DNA from: Natronorubrum daqingense
Lineage (GTDB): Archaea; Halobacteriota; Halobacteria; Halobacteriales; Natrialbaceae
Assembly: GCF_001971705.1 (NCBI RefSeq)
Contig: NZ_CP019327.1
Coordinates: 1,488,001-1,552,000 of the forward strand
Length of the DNA: 64,000 nucleotides
Direction of reading: 5' to 3'
The notes under the pieces were generated by a model. That model was not told the DNA's origin and made no database searches. It saw only the letters and a list, made by a program, of their open reading frames with translations. Positions 1 to 9,404 of the stretch are shown here, piece after piece. The translations under genes were made by a program, and so were the position numbers. The stretch's first letter is position 1. Each line of letters begins with the position of its first letter.

Positions 1-98
1 TCGCCCAGGAGGTTTATCGGGTTGAGCAGTCCTCGTAACGTTCCCGTGTGGCGACTAGCATGGGCAAGAATCACCTCTTTACGCGTGGTATGGCACCT

Positions 99-536
99 AT
101 GAACGCGACCGGCGAGTTCGACGATATCCTCGTCCCGACTGACGGAAGCGAGGCGGCCTACAACGGTGCCCAGCAGGCGATCAAATTGGCCCAACGAAAC
201 GGTGCGACTGTACACGTCCTGTACGCGATCGACATGGGCGACGCCGACTTCGTCGCTGTTCCAAGCGATATCAAAGAAACACGAACACGAATCGAAAAGA
301 AAGGACAGACGTTCGTAGCGGAGATCGAGGCACTCGCGGATGATGCCGGGGTCGAGACCGTAACGACGGTCACGCCGAATACGCCCCTCCAGGCTATTCG
401 GGAGTACGTCGACGAGCACGGCATCGACCTCGTCGTCATGGGCAAACGCGGCCGATCTGACCCGGACAAACCACTCATCGGTTCGGTCACGAATCGAGCG
501 ATCGGCGAACTCGACGTTCCCGTATTCACCGCGTGA
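99..536 (+). CDS. Universal stress protein, UspA family
   Basis: A single-domain Usp protein of about 145 residues, which is the usual length. It opens with the beta1-P-loop signature (ILVPTDGSEAA) and ends with the nucleotide-binding pattern (GKRGRSDPDKPLIGSVTNRA) followed by a final VPV strand. These are the hallmarks of ATP-binding Usp proteins, which act in the cytoplasm in stress survival. An in-frame GTG at 48 and an ATG at 90 would add an N-terminal tail not typical of the family, so I chose the ATG at 99. It stands alone, convergent with the next gene on the minus strand. The physiological trigger cannot be read from the sequence. Confidence 0.9.
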   Translation: MNATGEFDDILVPTDGSEAAYNGAQQAIKLAQRNGATVHVLYAIDMGDADFVAVPSDIKETRTRIEKKGQTFVAEIEALADDAGVETVTTVTPNTPLQAIREYVDEHGIDLVVMGKRGRSDPDKPLIGSVTNRAIGELDVPVFTA

Positions 537-565
537 ACGCCGTTCGATATCGCCCTCAACGCGTT

Positions 566-1267
566 TCAGGACAGCGTGATCGACCGCGAGGTATCGACGC
601 TGACGCCGCCGTCGAAGTTCAACTCGAGGGGTTCGGAGAGGACAGGTCCAAATCGATTCTTCTCGATCGAGAGATAGTGCTCGATAGCAGCATCGGTTCG
701 CTCACTCGAGAGTGTCCAGACCGAGTCAGAAACGTTGAGCGTGTGTTCTCGATTCGTGATTTCCGTCGGTTCCAGTTGCTCGTCGTTGAGCACATGGACG
801 TAGAGAACGTGACCCGCGTCGTGGACGATCGATTGCACTCGCGTGAGAAACTGTAGATACTCCTGTTCGGACTCGTCCTCGAGACGGTTGATCGAGTCGA
901 GGATGATCGTCGTTGGAGCGGACAGTGCAGCAATCTTCTGCTCTACAGCTGAAAGCGGCGTTTCGAAGTCTGCGAACGTGATTGTCACCGAGACGCTCTC
1001 GGGTTGGTGAGTACTGGAACCCGAGGCGGACGTCCTCGAGCGAGGGCGCGTTGACAGTGCTTCGGCGTCGGTTAACCACTCACGAACCGCCTCGGGCGTA
1101 CGAACCGTCGAGATATACAGGACGGTTTCGGCAACGGTCAGTTTCCGTAACAGGATCTCTCCTTCGGTCATCGGGTCTGTCAATAGACTTATGATAGATC
1201 CGTTTGGGACACCTCCGTTGAACAGTCGGTCCAAAACGTCGAGACCGGTGAGTTGGGATTCGTTCAT
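566..1267 (-). CDS. RecA/RAD55-like protein with a degenerate P-loop
   Basis: A 233-residue protein that opens like the haloarchaeal RAD55/KaiC-like ATPases (LTGLDVLDRLFNGGVPNGS). Where Walker A should be it reads TDPMTEGE, with no GK[ST]. A Walker B-like strand is kept (TTIILDSINRL, about residues 130-140), as are the later strands of the fold. ATP hydrolysis is therefore doubtful and a regulatory or scaffold role is more likely (inference). A TATA-like element 28 bases before the ATG points to a leaderless message. It is divergent from mutS, but a functional link to repair is only suggested by position. Confidence 0.65.
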   Translation of the reverse strand: MNESQLTGLDVLDRLFNGGVPNGSIISLLTDPMTEGEILLRKLTVAETVLYISTVRTPEAVREWLTDAEALSTRPRSRTSASGSSTHQPESVSVTITFADFETPLSAVEQKIAALSAPTTIILDSINRLEDESEQEYLQFLTRVQSIVHDAGHVLYVHVLNDEQLEPTEITNREHTLNVSDSVWTLSSERTDAAIEHYLSIEKNRFGPVLSEPLELNFDGGVSVDTSRSITLS

Positions 1268-1290
1268 TATCTGTGAATTAGAAACACAGC

Positions 1291-1298
1291 GTTATAAC
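1291..1298 (-). promoter_or_regulatory. TATA element of the RecA-like gene
   Basis: GTTATAAC is centred about 28 bases upstream of the ATG at 1267, the distance expected for an archaeal leaderless transcript. Confidence 0.5.
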
Positions 1299-1381
1299 TC
1301 CACGCGTTACGAATGGGAATTACCTCCTCTCAAACTCTCTACCCCGTTCACACCCCGTCTTCTGAAATCAGTCTCGACTCG

Positions 1382-1402
1382 AGATAGTAGTACTAACTAT
1401 CT
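1382..1402. promoter_or_regulatory. Perfect inverted repeat upstream of the mutS-side TATA box
   Basis: Arms AGATAGT and ACTATCT are exact reverse complements around a 7-base spacer, AGTACTA. The repeat ends 6 bases before the TATA box at 1409-1416, where archaeal regulators often bind. It is an operator candidate; the bound protein is unknown. Confidence 0.5.
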
Positions 1403-1408
1403 TATGCA

Positions 1409-1416
1409 TTTATAAA
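1409..1416 (+). promoter_or_regulatory. TATA element on the mutS side
   Basis: TTTATAAA stands out in a GC-rich setting. Initiation about 25 bases downstream would give mutS a leader of roughly 165 bases, unusually long for this genome, so either mutS has a real leader or another transcript starts here. Confidence 0.45.
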
Positions 1417-1602
1417 AAGGAAGCGGCGAGACGAGTCGAACCTGGCTACGTTCTCTCCCCAAATCATCTCTCTCAAACACAATTGTTTTCTGATACTTAT
1501 TGGCCTCCCTCGGCTAACGCGTCGCCGTCTACTACCGCGTCGTCTCGAGTCGACCGGTTGATCCAGCAAGCTATTTCCGCGTTCGGGGCCGGCATTCTCG
1601 GT

Positions 1603-4404
1603 ATGGATCCGGCGCTTGGCCCGCCCGAAAAGATGGCCGAGAAACGCGACGAGTTGACGCCGATGATGCGTCAGTACCACGATCTCTGCGCCCGCTACGA
1701 CGACGCGCTCGTGCTCTTTCAGGTCGGCGACTTCTACGAGGCATTTTGTGGGGCCGCCGAGCGAACCGCCCGCCTCCTCGAAATCGCCCTTACCAGCCGG
1801 GAGGACAGTACCGGCGAGTACCCGATGGCGGGCATTCCGATCGACAACGCCGAGTCGTACATCGAGACGTTACTCGAGGCCGGCTACCGAGTCGCCGTCG
1901 CCGATCAGGTCGAAGAACCGGGTGAGTCACCGGGGGTCGTCGAACGGGCCGTGACGCGAGTCATCACGCCGGGAACGCTCACCGAGGACGAACTCCTCGC
2001 CAGCGACGACAACAATTTCGTCGCCGCTCTCGCCGGCGACCCACACTCGAGCGGACAGACCGAGGACGAACTCGCGCTCGCCCTGCTCGACGTCTCGACG
2101 GGCGACTTTCTCGCGACGAGTTCGAGCGCGAACGAGACCATCGCCGACGAAGTGAGTCGGTTCGATCCGTCGGAAGCCATCGTCGGGCCCAACGCACCGA
2201 CGGATCTGCTTCCCGAGACGTGCATGGTGACGCCGTTCGACCCGAACACCTTCGAACGCGAGCGCGCAGAAGACACCCTCTCGCAGTACGTCCGTAATCC
2301 CGACGCGCTCCTGGCGAGTGCGGTCGAAATCAGCGTCTGCGGCGCGTTGCTCGCGTACGCGGAGTACGTCCGCGGCGGCGCTCACGAGGGCGAACGCGGC
2401 GAGGACGAGCGAAGTGGCGGCGACGATGGCGACGGAGCCAACCGAGGAGAGTCCGCCGACACCAGTTCCGAAGAAACCCGTCTCGAGTACATCACCCACC
2501 TCACGCGCTACGACCCGAGGGAGTACCTGCTGCTCGACGCCGTCGCGCTCGAGAGTCTGGAGTTGTTCGAGCCGCGAGCCGTGCAGGGTCGCGAAGACGC
2601 GACGCTCGTCGACGTGCTCGACGAGACGGCCTGTGCACTCGGCGGCCGGCGGCTTCGCGACTGGATCCGTCGCCCGCTGCTCGAGCCCCGACGGATCGAC
2701 GCCCGACTCGACGCCGTCGAGGAGTTACAATCGGACGTCCAGACGAGAGAATCGCTACACGACGACCTCCGGGCCGTCTACGACCTCGAGCGACTGATCG
2801 GACGCATCTCGCGCGAACGAGCGAACGCGCGCGACTTGCGTTCGTTGCACGACACGCTAGCCGTCGTCCCCGACGTTCGCGAGAACCTGGCCGACGCCGA
2901 CTGCGAGCGCCTGCTGGACCTTCACGAGCGTCTCGATCCTCTGGCCGACGTGCGCGAGTTGATCGACGGCGGTATCGTCTCGGACCCGCCGATCGAGATC
3001 ACGGAGGGCGGAATTATCGCCGACGGTTACGACGAGCACTTAGACGAGTTGCGATCGACCGCCCGCGACGGCAAACAGTGGATCGACGACCTCGAGGACC
3101 GCGAGCGCGAACGGACGGGAATCGACTCGTTGAAAGTCGGCTACAACTCGGTTCACGGCTACTACATCGAGGTGACGAACCCGAACCTCGAGTCGGTGCC
3201 CGAGAACTACGAGCGCCGACAGACCCTCAAAAACTCGGAGCGATTCGTCACCCCGGAACTCAAAGAACGAGAGGACCAGATCGTCGGGGCAGAAGAGCGC
3301 GCCGACGAGCACGAGTACGAACTCTTCCGTGAGATCCGCCGGAGGATCGCGGACGAAGTCGAACGAGTCCAGGACCTCGCGGACGCCCTCGCGACGCTCG
3401 ACGCGCTCGTCTCGCTGGCGGACGTCGCCGCACAGTACGATTACTGCCGCCCCGAACTACTCGAGCACGAGACGGGCGACGATGGTTCGGGCCTCGAGAT
3501 CGAGATCGACGGCGGTCGTCACCCAGTCGTCGAGCGAACGCAGGAGTCGTTCGTGCCAAACGACGCGCAACTGACGCCCGAGCAGCGACTGGCCATTATC
3601 ACGGGGCCGAACATGTCGGGCAAGTCGACGTACATGCGACAGGTCGCACAGATCGTCTTGCTCGCACAGGTCGGGAGCTTCGTTCCGGCGACCGCCGCGC
3701 GACTCACTCCCGTCGATCGGATCTTCACTCGAGTCGGGGCGAGCGACGATATCGCGGGCGGTCGCTCGACGTTCATGGTCGAGATGGACGAACTCGCGAC
3801 GATTCTCGAGGAGGCCGACGAGCGCTCGCTGGTCTTGCTCGACGAGGTCGGTCGGGGAACCTCGACGGCGGACGGACTCGCCATCGCCCAGGCGATCACC
3901 GAGCACCTCCACGACGACGTCGGCGCGACGACGCTCTTCGCGACCCATCACCACCCGCTGACGGAACTCGCCGACGACCTCGAGTCGGCGTTTGCCCTCC
4001 ACTTCGAGGTCGAACGGTGCGACGACGACGTCGTCTTTCACCACGATATCGCGCCGGGTGCGGCGACCGGTTCCTACGGCGTCGCGGTCGCCACCGTTGC
4101 GGGGGTTCCCGACGAGGTCGTCGAACGCTCGAGAGAACTGGTTGTGGACGCGGCCGAACGCGATAGCGGGGTTAGTCTCGAGGGTGGCGACGGAGGTGAG
4201 CGGGACGATCCAACCTCGGCAGTCGCGAGCGCCGACGGGGGCGAGTCGCCTGTCGAGTCGCGACCCTCGTTAGGTGACGAAGCGGACGCCGACGAGGTAC
4301 CGGCCGACGTGGCCGACGAACTCCGGGCGCTCGATCTCGCACACCTCACGCCCGTCGAAGCGTTAACCGAACTCGATCGATTGAAACGGTTACTCGAGGA
4401 GTGA
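1603..4404 (+). CDS. mutS: DNA mismatch repair protein MutS
   Basis: A 933-residue MutS1-type protein that would recognise mismatches as a dimer. The mismatch-reading Phe-X-Glu motif is present (GDFYEAF, F44-Y45-E46). The C-terminal ABC-type ATPase has Walker A (GPNMSGKS, about 668-675), the [12 protein letters not shown] segment and the FATHHH switch. A Gly/Asp/Glu-rich insert lies near residues 258-292 and a second acidic linker precedes the C-terminal helix-turn-helix; both look like salt adaptation. The ATG at 1603 fits the conserved start ([11 protein letters not shown]). No mutL follows, so any partner is elsewhere. NucS, from a second mismatch-repair system, is encoded about 0.6 kb downstream on the other strand. 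Confidence 0.95.
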   Translation: MDPALGPPEKMAEKRDELTPMMRQYHDLCARYDDALVLFQVGDFYEAFCGAAERTARLLEIALTSREDSTGEYPMAGIPIDNAESYIETLLEAGYRVAVADQVEEPGESPGVVERAVTRVITPGTLTEDELLASDDNNFVAALAGDPHSSGQTEDELALALLDVSTGDFLATSSSANETIADEVSRFDPSEAIVGPNAPTDLLPETCMVTPFDPNTFERERAEDTLSQYVRNPDALLASAVEISVCGALLAYAEYVRGGAHEGERGEDERSGGDDGDGANRGESADTSSEETRLEYITHLTRYDPREYLLLDAVALESLELFEPRAVQGREDATLVDVLDETACALGGRRLRDWIRRPLLEPRRIDARLDAVEELQSDVQTRESLHDDLRAVYDLERLIGRISRERANARDLRSLHDTLAVVPDVRENLADADCERLLDLHERLDPLADVRELIDGGIVSDPPIEITEGGIIADGYDEHLDELRSTARDGKQWIDDLEDRERERTGIDSLKVGYNSVHGYYIEVTNPNLESVPENYERRQTLKNSERFVTPELKEREDQIVGAEERADEHEYELFREIRRRIADEVERVQDLADALATLDALVSLADVAAQYDYCRPELLEHETGDDGSGLEIEIDGGRHPVVERTQESFVPNDAQLTPEQRLAIITGPNMSGKSTYMRQVAQIVLLAQVGSFVPATAARLTPVDRIFTRVGASDDIAGGRSTFMVEMDELATILEEADERSLVLLDEVGRGTSTADGLAIAQAITEHLHDDVGATTLFATHHHPLTELADDLESAFALHFEVERCDDDVVFHHDIAPGAATGSYGVAVATVAGVPDEVVERSRELVVDAAERDSGVSLEGGDGGERDDPTSAVASADGGESPVESRPSLGDEADADEVPADVADELRALDLAHLTPVEALTELDRLKRLLEE

Positions 4405-4466
4405 CAGTCGCGAGTGAATCTGGGGCTACTCTCCTGAGAACGTCGATTATCGACTGTACTCGAGTA

Positions 4467-4925
4467 TCACTCCGATCGCTGGCCAACCTTGAGGAACGCG
4501 AGCGCGGCACCGAACAGTGCCATATTCTTCAGGAAGTGAATCATCTCCTGTTGTTTCTGCTCGGGGTCGTCGACGTTCCAGAAGTCGTGCATCACCGGCG
4601 TGACGCCGAGCAGAAAGCCCGCGACCGCTGCGGCGGCCGCCGCTGGCACGCGCCAGAGTGCGACGCCGAGGCCACCGACGAGTAAACCCGCACTGATCGT
4701 GGGAACCGAGAGCCCCGGCTTGGGGGAGTCCTTCGCCTCGGCGTACGCGATTCGTTCCTCGAGATTCCGCAGGTTGTCGAGCGCGTTGAAGGCGAGAATG
4801 CCGCCGAAAAGTGCCCTCCCGAGACGGAAGATCGGCGTCTCGGTAACCGGCGCTGTCGAACTCGAGTCGGCGGATTCGTCGCTCGAGCGATTCTGTCGTG
4901 CGGTCGACCCCGATCGTACTCGCAT
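4467..4925 (-). CDS. DoxX-like four-helix membrane protein
   Basis: A protein of 152 residues from the ATG at 4925; an upstream in-frame ATG at 4976 would add 17 residues. After a polar N-terminus it has about four hydrophobic segments: one near FGGILAFNALDNL, two central Ala/Gly-rich helices, and a last one ending FLKVG. The FDNxRN-like first helix and the MHDFWN segment resemble haloarchaeal DoxX-family proteins. The family is linked loosely to redox membrane functions and no catalytic residue can be named. It lies between mutS and nucS, convergent with mutS. Confidence 0.75.
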   Translation of the reverse strand: MRVRSGSTARQNRSSDESADSSSTAPVTETPIFRLGRALFGGILAFNALDNLRNLEERIAYAEAKDSPKPGLSVPTISAGLLVGGLGVALWRVPAAAAAAVAGFLLGVTPVMHDFWNVDDPEQKQQEMIHFLKNMALFGAALAFLKVGQRSE

Positions 4926-5032
4926 GGATATCACCCACAGTTCGAGGGGGAGTAGGTGTCCGGGTAGCAGGTGCATGGATCGCCGATGAGATCGGACCCC
5001 GTCGAAGCGAAACCGATCGATGGAGAACCGGG

Positions 5033-5812
5033 CTACTGCGAGTCGCTGGGTGGCTCGAGCGAAACGAACTCGAGGCCGTGTTCGCCCAGCAGTCGACTGG
5101 CCCGGTCCGTGACGGAGGGGGCGACCAGAATCCCCCGCAGCGAAGCGTCGGCGTGGAGGTCACGCTCGAGCGCGTCGACGTACCGCCGGAGTTGGCCGAC
5201 GGCGTCCGGCCCGACGCGGCGGCGTTTGAGTTCGACGACGACCGTCCGTCCGGCCGTATCCTCGCCGTAGATGTCGATCGCACCCGCCGGCGTTGTCCGT
5301 TCGGTTGCGAGGGGCGTAAATCCGGGCTCGAGCAGGTCAGGGTTCTCGAGTATTCGCGTTCGAAGGTCCGCTTCGGTCCCCGAAAGCGTGAGGTCAGTTT
5401 CGTCGGTTCCGGAAAACGTCGACACCTGCAACACGCGCTCGAACTGCACGAGGAGGTGTTCCTCGGGTGTCGAGCGCTGGCTCTCGAGGACGAGGGTCGT
5501 CTCGCTCGCCGTCTCCTCGGTATCCTCGCAGTACACCTCGTGCTCACAGCCCGGGGGCTGCCAGTTGACGGGCTGTTGGCCCTCGTCGGTGTGGACGAGC
5601 GTCGTCCCGTCCGGTTTGACCATCACGTGTCTGTCGCCCGCCTCGAGCGTACTCGAAGCTCGTCCGTCGTACTCGACCGTACAGTGCCCGAAGATCGTCA
5701 CGAGGGCCTCTCGGTCGATTCCGGCGGCGATCGCATCGCAGGCGGCCTCGAGCGAGGGCTGCTCGAGGGTGATTGCGGTCGACGATTCCACGGACGGCTG
5801 GCCGGATGTCAC
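5033..5812 (-). CDS. nucS: Mismatch-specific endonuclease NucS (EndoMS)
   Basis: A 259-residue protein with the two-domain NucS layout: an N-terminal DNA-binding beta-rich domain and a C-terminal PD-(D/E)XK nuclease. The catalytic pattern is clear: GAID with D180, then VVVELKRR with E194 and K196, and Q207 in the following helix. NucS cuts both strands near mismatches as a dimer and works with the sliding clamp in archaea and actinobacteria; this is family knowledge. No clamp-binding tail was confirmed at the C-terminus, which ends EPPSDSQ. It is on the strand opposite mutS and close to it. Confidence 0.93.
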   Translation of the reverse strand: MTSGQPSVESSTAITLEQPSLEAACDAIAAGIDREALVTIFGHCTVEYDGRASSTLEAGDRHVMVKPDGTTLVHTDEGQQPVNWQPPGCEHEVYCEDTEETASETTLVLESQRSTPEEHLLVQFERVLQVSTFSGTDETDLTLSGTEADLRTRILENPDLLEPGFTPLATERTTPAGAIDIYGEDTAGRTVVVELKRRRVGPDAVGQLRRYVDALERDLHADASLRGILVAPSVTDRASRLLGEHGLEFVSLEPPSDSQ

Positions 5813-5931
5813 TGGAGAGTCGTAGCCGACCGATCCCTAAAAGCACCCCGGACGGTCGGTGGGTGCGTCCGACAGCGAACCGATCCGAGGCCACGACAGG
5901 ACGATTCGGGTGCGCACAGCGAGTACGAGGG

Positions 5932-5937
5932 TTTATT
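5932..5937 (+). promoter_or_regulatory. TATA-like element of the acidic lipoprotein gene
   Basis: TTTATT lies about 30 bases upstream of the ATG at 5965, which suggests a leaderless message. Confidence 0.35.
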
Positions 5938-5964
5938 CGCCCACGCCCCTGAAATCCGGCCACG

Positions 5965-6642
5965 ATGACACCCGATCCGACCCGACGCCGTGTACTGCAA
6001 TTGACCGGCGCGGGGGCGACCGCATCACTCGCTGGCTGTAGCTCACTCGTCGGTGACAACGACGAGGAACTCGAGGCCGACGAAGAGCCGGATATCGAGC
6101 CGTCCGAGGGCGTAACTGCCCTCACGCACCCTCCCGAAGAGGAGATGATGGAACTCCAGGAGGAGGTGATGGCTGACGTCGAAGCCGGCGAGATTGACGA
6201 AGCCGAAGTCGAACAGGAGATGATGTCCCGTCAACAGGAGGTCGTCATGTCCACCGCGGTCGAGTTCGAATCGGCGCACGCCGACGACGACGATATTACG
6301 ATCGAAGCCGGCGTCGGTGAAGAGGGAGCGTTCTTGTTAACGGGGTCGGAGGAACGCTTCATCGAATTGCTCCAGGAAGGTGAGATCGACGGCCTGCTCG
6401 CCGGCGAGGAGTACGAAATAGCACTGGGAGCGGACGACGGTCAGCCCGAACCGGAGCCCGAACCGGAGCCCGAACCCGACGAGGACGAAGTGGAAGACGA
6501 TGACGACAGCGATGAAACGGACGAAGACGAGTCCGAATCCGACGACGATTCGGACGACGAGGACGCCGACGACTCGAGCGACGACGGTGACAGCGATGCG
6601 GGCGACGACGGTGACAGCGACGCGGGCGACGACGAAGCGTAG
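5965..6642 (+). CDS. Tat-exported lipoprotein with acidic C-terminal tail
   Basis: A 225-residue protein beginning with a Tat signal (TRRRVLQLTGAG) and a lipobox (LAGC) near residue 24, so it is predicted to be lipid-anchored outside the cell membrane. Residues 40-155 form a Glu-rich region with heptad-like helices (MMELQEEVMADVEAGE) and could be a small domain. From about residue 158 it is almost only Glu-Pro repeats and then Asp/Glu/Ser. I do not recognise the domain. The tail probably stays extended and hydrated in high salt. It is convergent with the next gene, with a 12-base gap. Confidence 0.8.
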   Translation: MTPDPTRRRVLQLTGAGATASLAGCSSLVGDNDEELEADEEPDIEPSEGVTALTHPPEEEMMELQEEVMADVEAGEIDEAEVEQEMMSRQQEVVMSTAVEFESAHADDDDITIEAGVGEEGAFLLTGSEERFIELLQEGEIDGLLAGEEYEIALGADDGQPEPEPEPEPEPDEDEVEDDDDSDETDEDESESDDDSDDEDADDSSDDGDSDAGDDGDSDAGDDEA

Positions 6643-6654
6643 TCGACGCGACAA

Positions 6655-7137
6655 TCAGTCAACGCTAAACGGACTCTCGCGCTCGGTCCAGTCCCAGCCG
6701 GGAATCCGCTCTTGGAACCCGGCAGCGAGGGCCGCCTCGAGGTCGTCGACTCCCGCATTTTCGCTTTCGGATCCGTGTACCTGCAGATCCGCGTAGTGAA
6801 ACGTCGCCTCGCCGAGTGTCCGTAACGGTTGCGTGCCGGCGATCGTCGCGGCGAGTTCGCGGCCGAGGAGTTCGTCGACGACGAAGCCGGGATAATCGCC
6901 CTCGACGTCGAGTTCTCGGAGGATGGCGACCATCGCGGCGACGTTGACCGCGAGGTCGCCGTCTGCGAAGACAGCGTCGACTTCCTCGAGATACTGTTCC
7001 TCGGTGACGTGATCGACATCCGTTTCGAAAATATGCCCGAGATCGTCTCGCACGTCGTTTATGATGGGAACGACGGTTTCAGCCTGTGTTGCGACCCAAT
7101 CGCGTTCCGAAGCGACGCGTGCCGGTGTGAGGTGCAT
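6655..7137 (-). CDS. Conserved-looking protein of unknown function
   Basis: A soluble acidic 160-residue protein with no signal peptide or membrane segment. Predicted helices dominate, with motifs such as DVDHVTEEQYLEEVDAVF and ELLGRELAATIAGTQPLR. I do not recognise the family. Haloarchaeal codon use and a well-placed TATA box (7179-7186, minus) support a real gene. It is divergent from the gene for aCPSF1. Confidence 0.7.
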   Translation of the reverse strand: MHLTPARVASERDWVATQAETVVPIINDVRDDLGHIFETDVDHVTEEQYLEEVDAVFADGDLAVNVAAMVAILRELDVEGDYPGFVVDELLGRELAATIAGTQPLRTLGEATFHYADLQVHGSESENAGVDDLEAALAAGFQERIPGWDWTERESPFSVD

Positions 7138-7469
7138 AGCTCCCCGTTCGTGTCGGAGATCCCTGGTTTTTGCGAAGGCTTATATACGACGCAAAGAATA
7201 GCGTCGAATAAGCGGGTTCTCCCTGGCATCTTCCCGCACGAACCAGGACACCGACCTGGGAGCGTGTTCGTCACAGCACGGGACAACGCGATGATTCGGG
7301 ATCGTAAACTGTCTACGACAGACGGTGTTTCACGACGGCGCTCGACGATACTGCGTCTGATACGTCGTGTCGATCGTGTTATCAATGCGTTCGTCGGTCC
7401 CCGATCACTCGACTCCCATTCGACACGTATTCCAGTCGGCGAGTTCACGCAAGCCACAATTGGCGACAT
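7138..7469. other. Gene-free region upstream of aCPSF1
   Basis: In 332 bases I see only the promoter of the minus-strand neighbour and short competing inverted repeats around 7215-7259 (GGTTC with GAACC, CCAGG with CCTGG). No clear TATA box lies close to the aCPSF1 start, so this gene may carry a long leader. No small ORF looks coding. Confidence 0.5.
7179..7186 (-). promoter_or_regulatory. TATA element of the unknown gene at 6655-7137
   Basis: On the minus strand it reads TATATAAG, about 45 bases before the ATG at 7137, allowing a leader of about 20 bases. Its near symmetry means it could also serve the plus strand. Confidence 0.45.
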
Positions 7470-9404
7470 ATGAGTACTGTAGAGCAGCAACTCGACGATT
7501 TGCAAGCAGAGATCACGAGCGAGCTACCGGCCGACATCTCGGTCTCCTCGGTGAAATACGAAGGCCCCGAACTGGTGGTCTACACGCGTGACCCGAAGAA
7601 GTTCGCCCAGAAGGGCGACCTCATTCGAAAACTCGCGAGTAAGCTTCGAAAGCGGATCACCGTTCGTCCCGACCCGAGCGTGCTCTCGCGGCCCGAAGAG
7701 GCTCGCGAAGAGATCATGGACGTCATTCCGGAAGAAGCCGGCGTGACCGACCTCGATTTCCACGCAGACACCGGTGAGGTCGTCATCGAAGCCGAAAAGC
7801 CGGGCATGGTGATCGGCCGCCACGGCTCGACGCTCCGCGATATCACCAAGAACGTCGGCTGGACGCCCGAAGTCGTTCGAACCCCACCGATCGAGTCCTC
7901 CACGGTGTCGAACGTCCGGAGCTTCCTGAAGCAAGAACGCGACGAGCGACGGGACATCCTCGAGACGGTCGGCCGACAGATCCACCGCGAGGAGATGTCC
8001 GACGACGAGTACGTCCGTATCACGACGCTCGGGTGCTGTCGCGAGGTCGGACGCGCCTCGTTCATCCTCTCGACACCCGAAACGCGGATTCTCGTCGACT
8101 GTGGTGACAAACCCGGTGCGGAAGGCGAGGTTCCCTACCTCCACGCACCAGAGGCTTTCGGCGCTGGTCCACAGACGATCGACGCTGTCGTCCTCACGCA
8201 CGCCCACCTCGACCACTCCGCGCTCATCCCCCTCCTGTTCAAATACGGCTACGACGGGCCGATCTACTGTACCGAGCCAACGCGAGACCTGATGGGACTG
8301 CTCACGCTCGACTATCTCGACGTCGCCACCAAGGAAGGACGCTCGCCCCCATACGAGAGCGAGCAGGTTCGTGAAGCGATCAAACACTGTATTCCACTCG
8401 AGTACGGCGACGTCACGGACATCGCGCCCGACGTCAAACTCACCTTCCACAACGCGGGGCACATCCTCGGCTCGGCTGTCAGCCACTTCCACATCGGAGA
8501 CGGCCTCTACAACGTCGCGTTTTCCGGTGACATTCACTACGAGGATACCCGCCTGTTCAACGGGGCGACCAACGACTTCCCGCGCGTCGAGACGCTCGTC
8601 TTGGAGTCGACGTACGGTGGTCGAAACGACTACCAGACAGACCAACAAGACTCTGAGGAAACGCTCAAGGAAGTCATCACGGAGACCTACGAGCGTGGCG
8701 GCAAGGTCGTGATTCCCGCGTTCGCAGTCGGTCGTTCACAAGAGATCATGCTCGTCTTAGAACAGGCGATGCGCAGCGGCGACATCCCCCGGATGCCGGT
8801 CCACCTCGACGGAATGATCTGGGAGGCGACAGCGATTCATACGACCTATCCCGAGTACCTGCGCGACGACCTCCGGGATCGGATCTTCCACGACGACGAG
8901 AACCCGTTCCTCGCCGAGGAGTTCAACCATATCGACGCCGGCGAGGAGGAGCGACAGGACGTTGCGGACGGCGAACCCTGCATTGTCCTCTCGACGTCGG
9001 GGATGGTCACCGGCGGTCCGATCATGTCCTGGCTCGGCCACCTCGGTCCCGACCCGGACTCGACGCTCGTCTTCGTCGGCTACCAGGCCCAGGGGACCCT
9101 CGGCCGTCGGATCCAGAACGGCTGGGACGAGATTCCGACGAGCGAAGTCGGTGCCATGGGCAACGGCGGCGGTCGCGGCACCCTCGAGCTCAACATGGAT
9201 GTCGAAACCGTCGACGGCTTCTCCGGCCACGCCGACCGCGCCGGCCTCGAGAACTTCGTGAAGACGATGAACCCCCGGCCCGAGAAAGTCCTCTGTGTCC
9301 ACGGCGACGAACGCTCGACACAGGACCTCTCGAGTGCGCTCTATCACGACTACAATATGCGGACGTTCGCACCGAAGAACCTCGAGACGTTCCGCTTCCT
9401 GTAA
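7470..9404 (+). CDS. fttA: aCPSF1 (FttA) beta-CASP ribonuclease, transcription termination factor
   Basis: A 644-residue protein with the archaeal aCPSF1 layout. Two KH RNA-binding domains fill about residues 1-150, including a GRHG-type loop (KPGMVIGRHGSTLRDI). A metallo-beta-lactamase core follows, with the zinc motif HAHLDH at 244-249. The beta-CASP part includes YGGRNDY and VIPAFAVGRSQE, and the C-terminus has GFSGHADR and CVHGD. The family cleaves nascent RNA at U-rich 3' ends and terminates transcription in archaea. Length and domain order match, and it is complete. It is monocistronic here, with a long gene-free stretch on each side. Confidence 0.95.
   Translation: MSTVEQQLDDLQAEITSELPADISVSSVKYEGPELVVYTRDPKKFAQKGDLIRKLASKLRKRITVRPDPSVLSRPEEAREEIMDVIPEEAGVTDLDFHADTGEVVIEAEKPGMVIGRHGSTLRDITKNVGWTPEVVRTPPIESSTVSNVRSFLKQERDERRDILETVGRQIHREEMSDDEYVRITTLGCCREVGRASFILSTPETRILVDCGDKPGAEGEVPYLHAPEAFGAGPQTIDAVVLTHAHLDHSALIPLLFKYGYDGPIYCTEPTRDLMGLLTLDYLDVATKEGRSPPYESEQVREAIKHCIPLEYGDVTDIAPDVKLTFHNAGHILGSAVSHFHIGDGLYNVAFSGDIHYEDTRLFNGATNDFPRVETLVLESTYGGRNDYQTDQQDSEETLKEVITETYERGGKVVIPAFAVGRSQEIMLVLEQAMRSGDIPRMPVHLDGMIWEATAIHTTYPEYLRDDLRDRIFHDDENPFLAEEFNHIDAGEEERQDVADGEPCIVLSTSGMVTGGPIMSWLGHLGPDPDSTLVFVGYQAQGTLGRRIQNGWDEIPTSEVGAMGNGGGRGTLELNMDVETVDGFSGHADRAGLENFVKTMNPRPEKVLCVHGDERSTQDLSSALYHDYNMRTFAPKNLETFRFL

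Larger units (their letters stand above)
1268..1602. other. Intergenic region with two divergent promoters, no gene seen
   Basis: This 335-base gap separates the RecA-like gene from mutS. It is more AT-rich than its surroundings. It holds a TATA element for each direction (1291-1298 minus, 1409-1416 plus) and a perfect inverted repeat at 1382-1402. A TTG-initiated extension of mutS from 1483 is open, but its composition (Ser, Ala, Pro) is unlike MutS and I do not count it as coding. Confidence 0.6.

Noticed and set aside
1483..1602. N-terminal extension of MutS from a TTG
   Set aside because: Composition unlike MutS, and the conserved start begins at the ATG at 1603.
7179..7186. Promoter of aCPSF1
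   Set aside because: It is 290 bases from that start and is better placed for the minus-strand gene at 7137.
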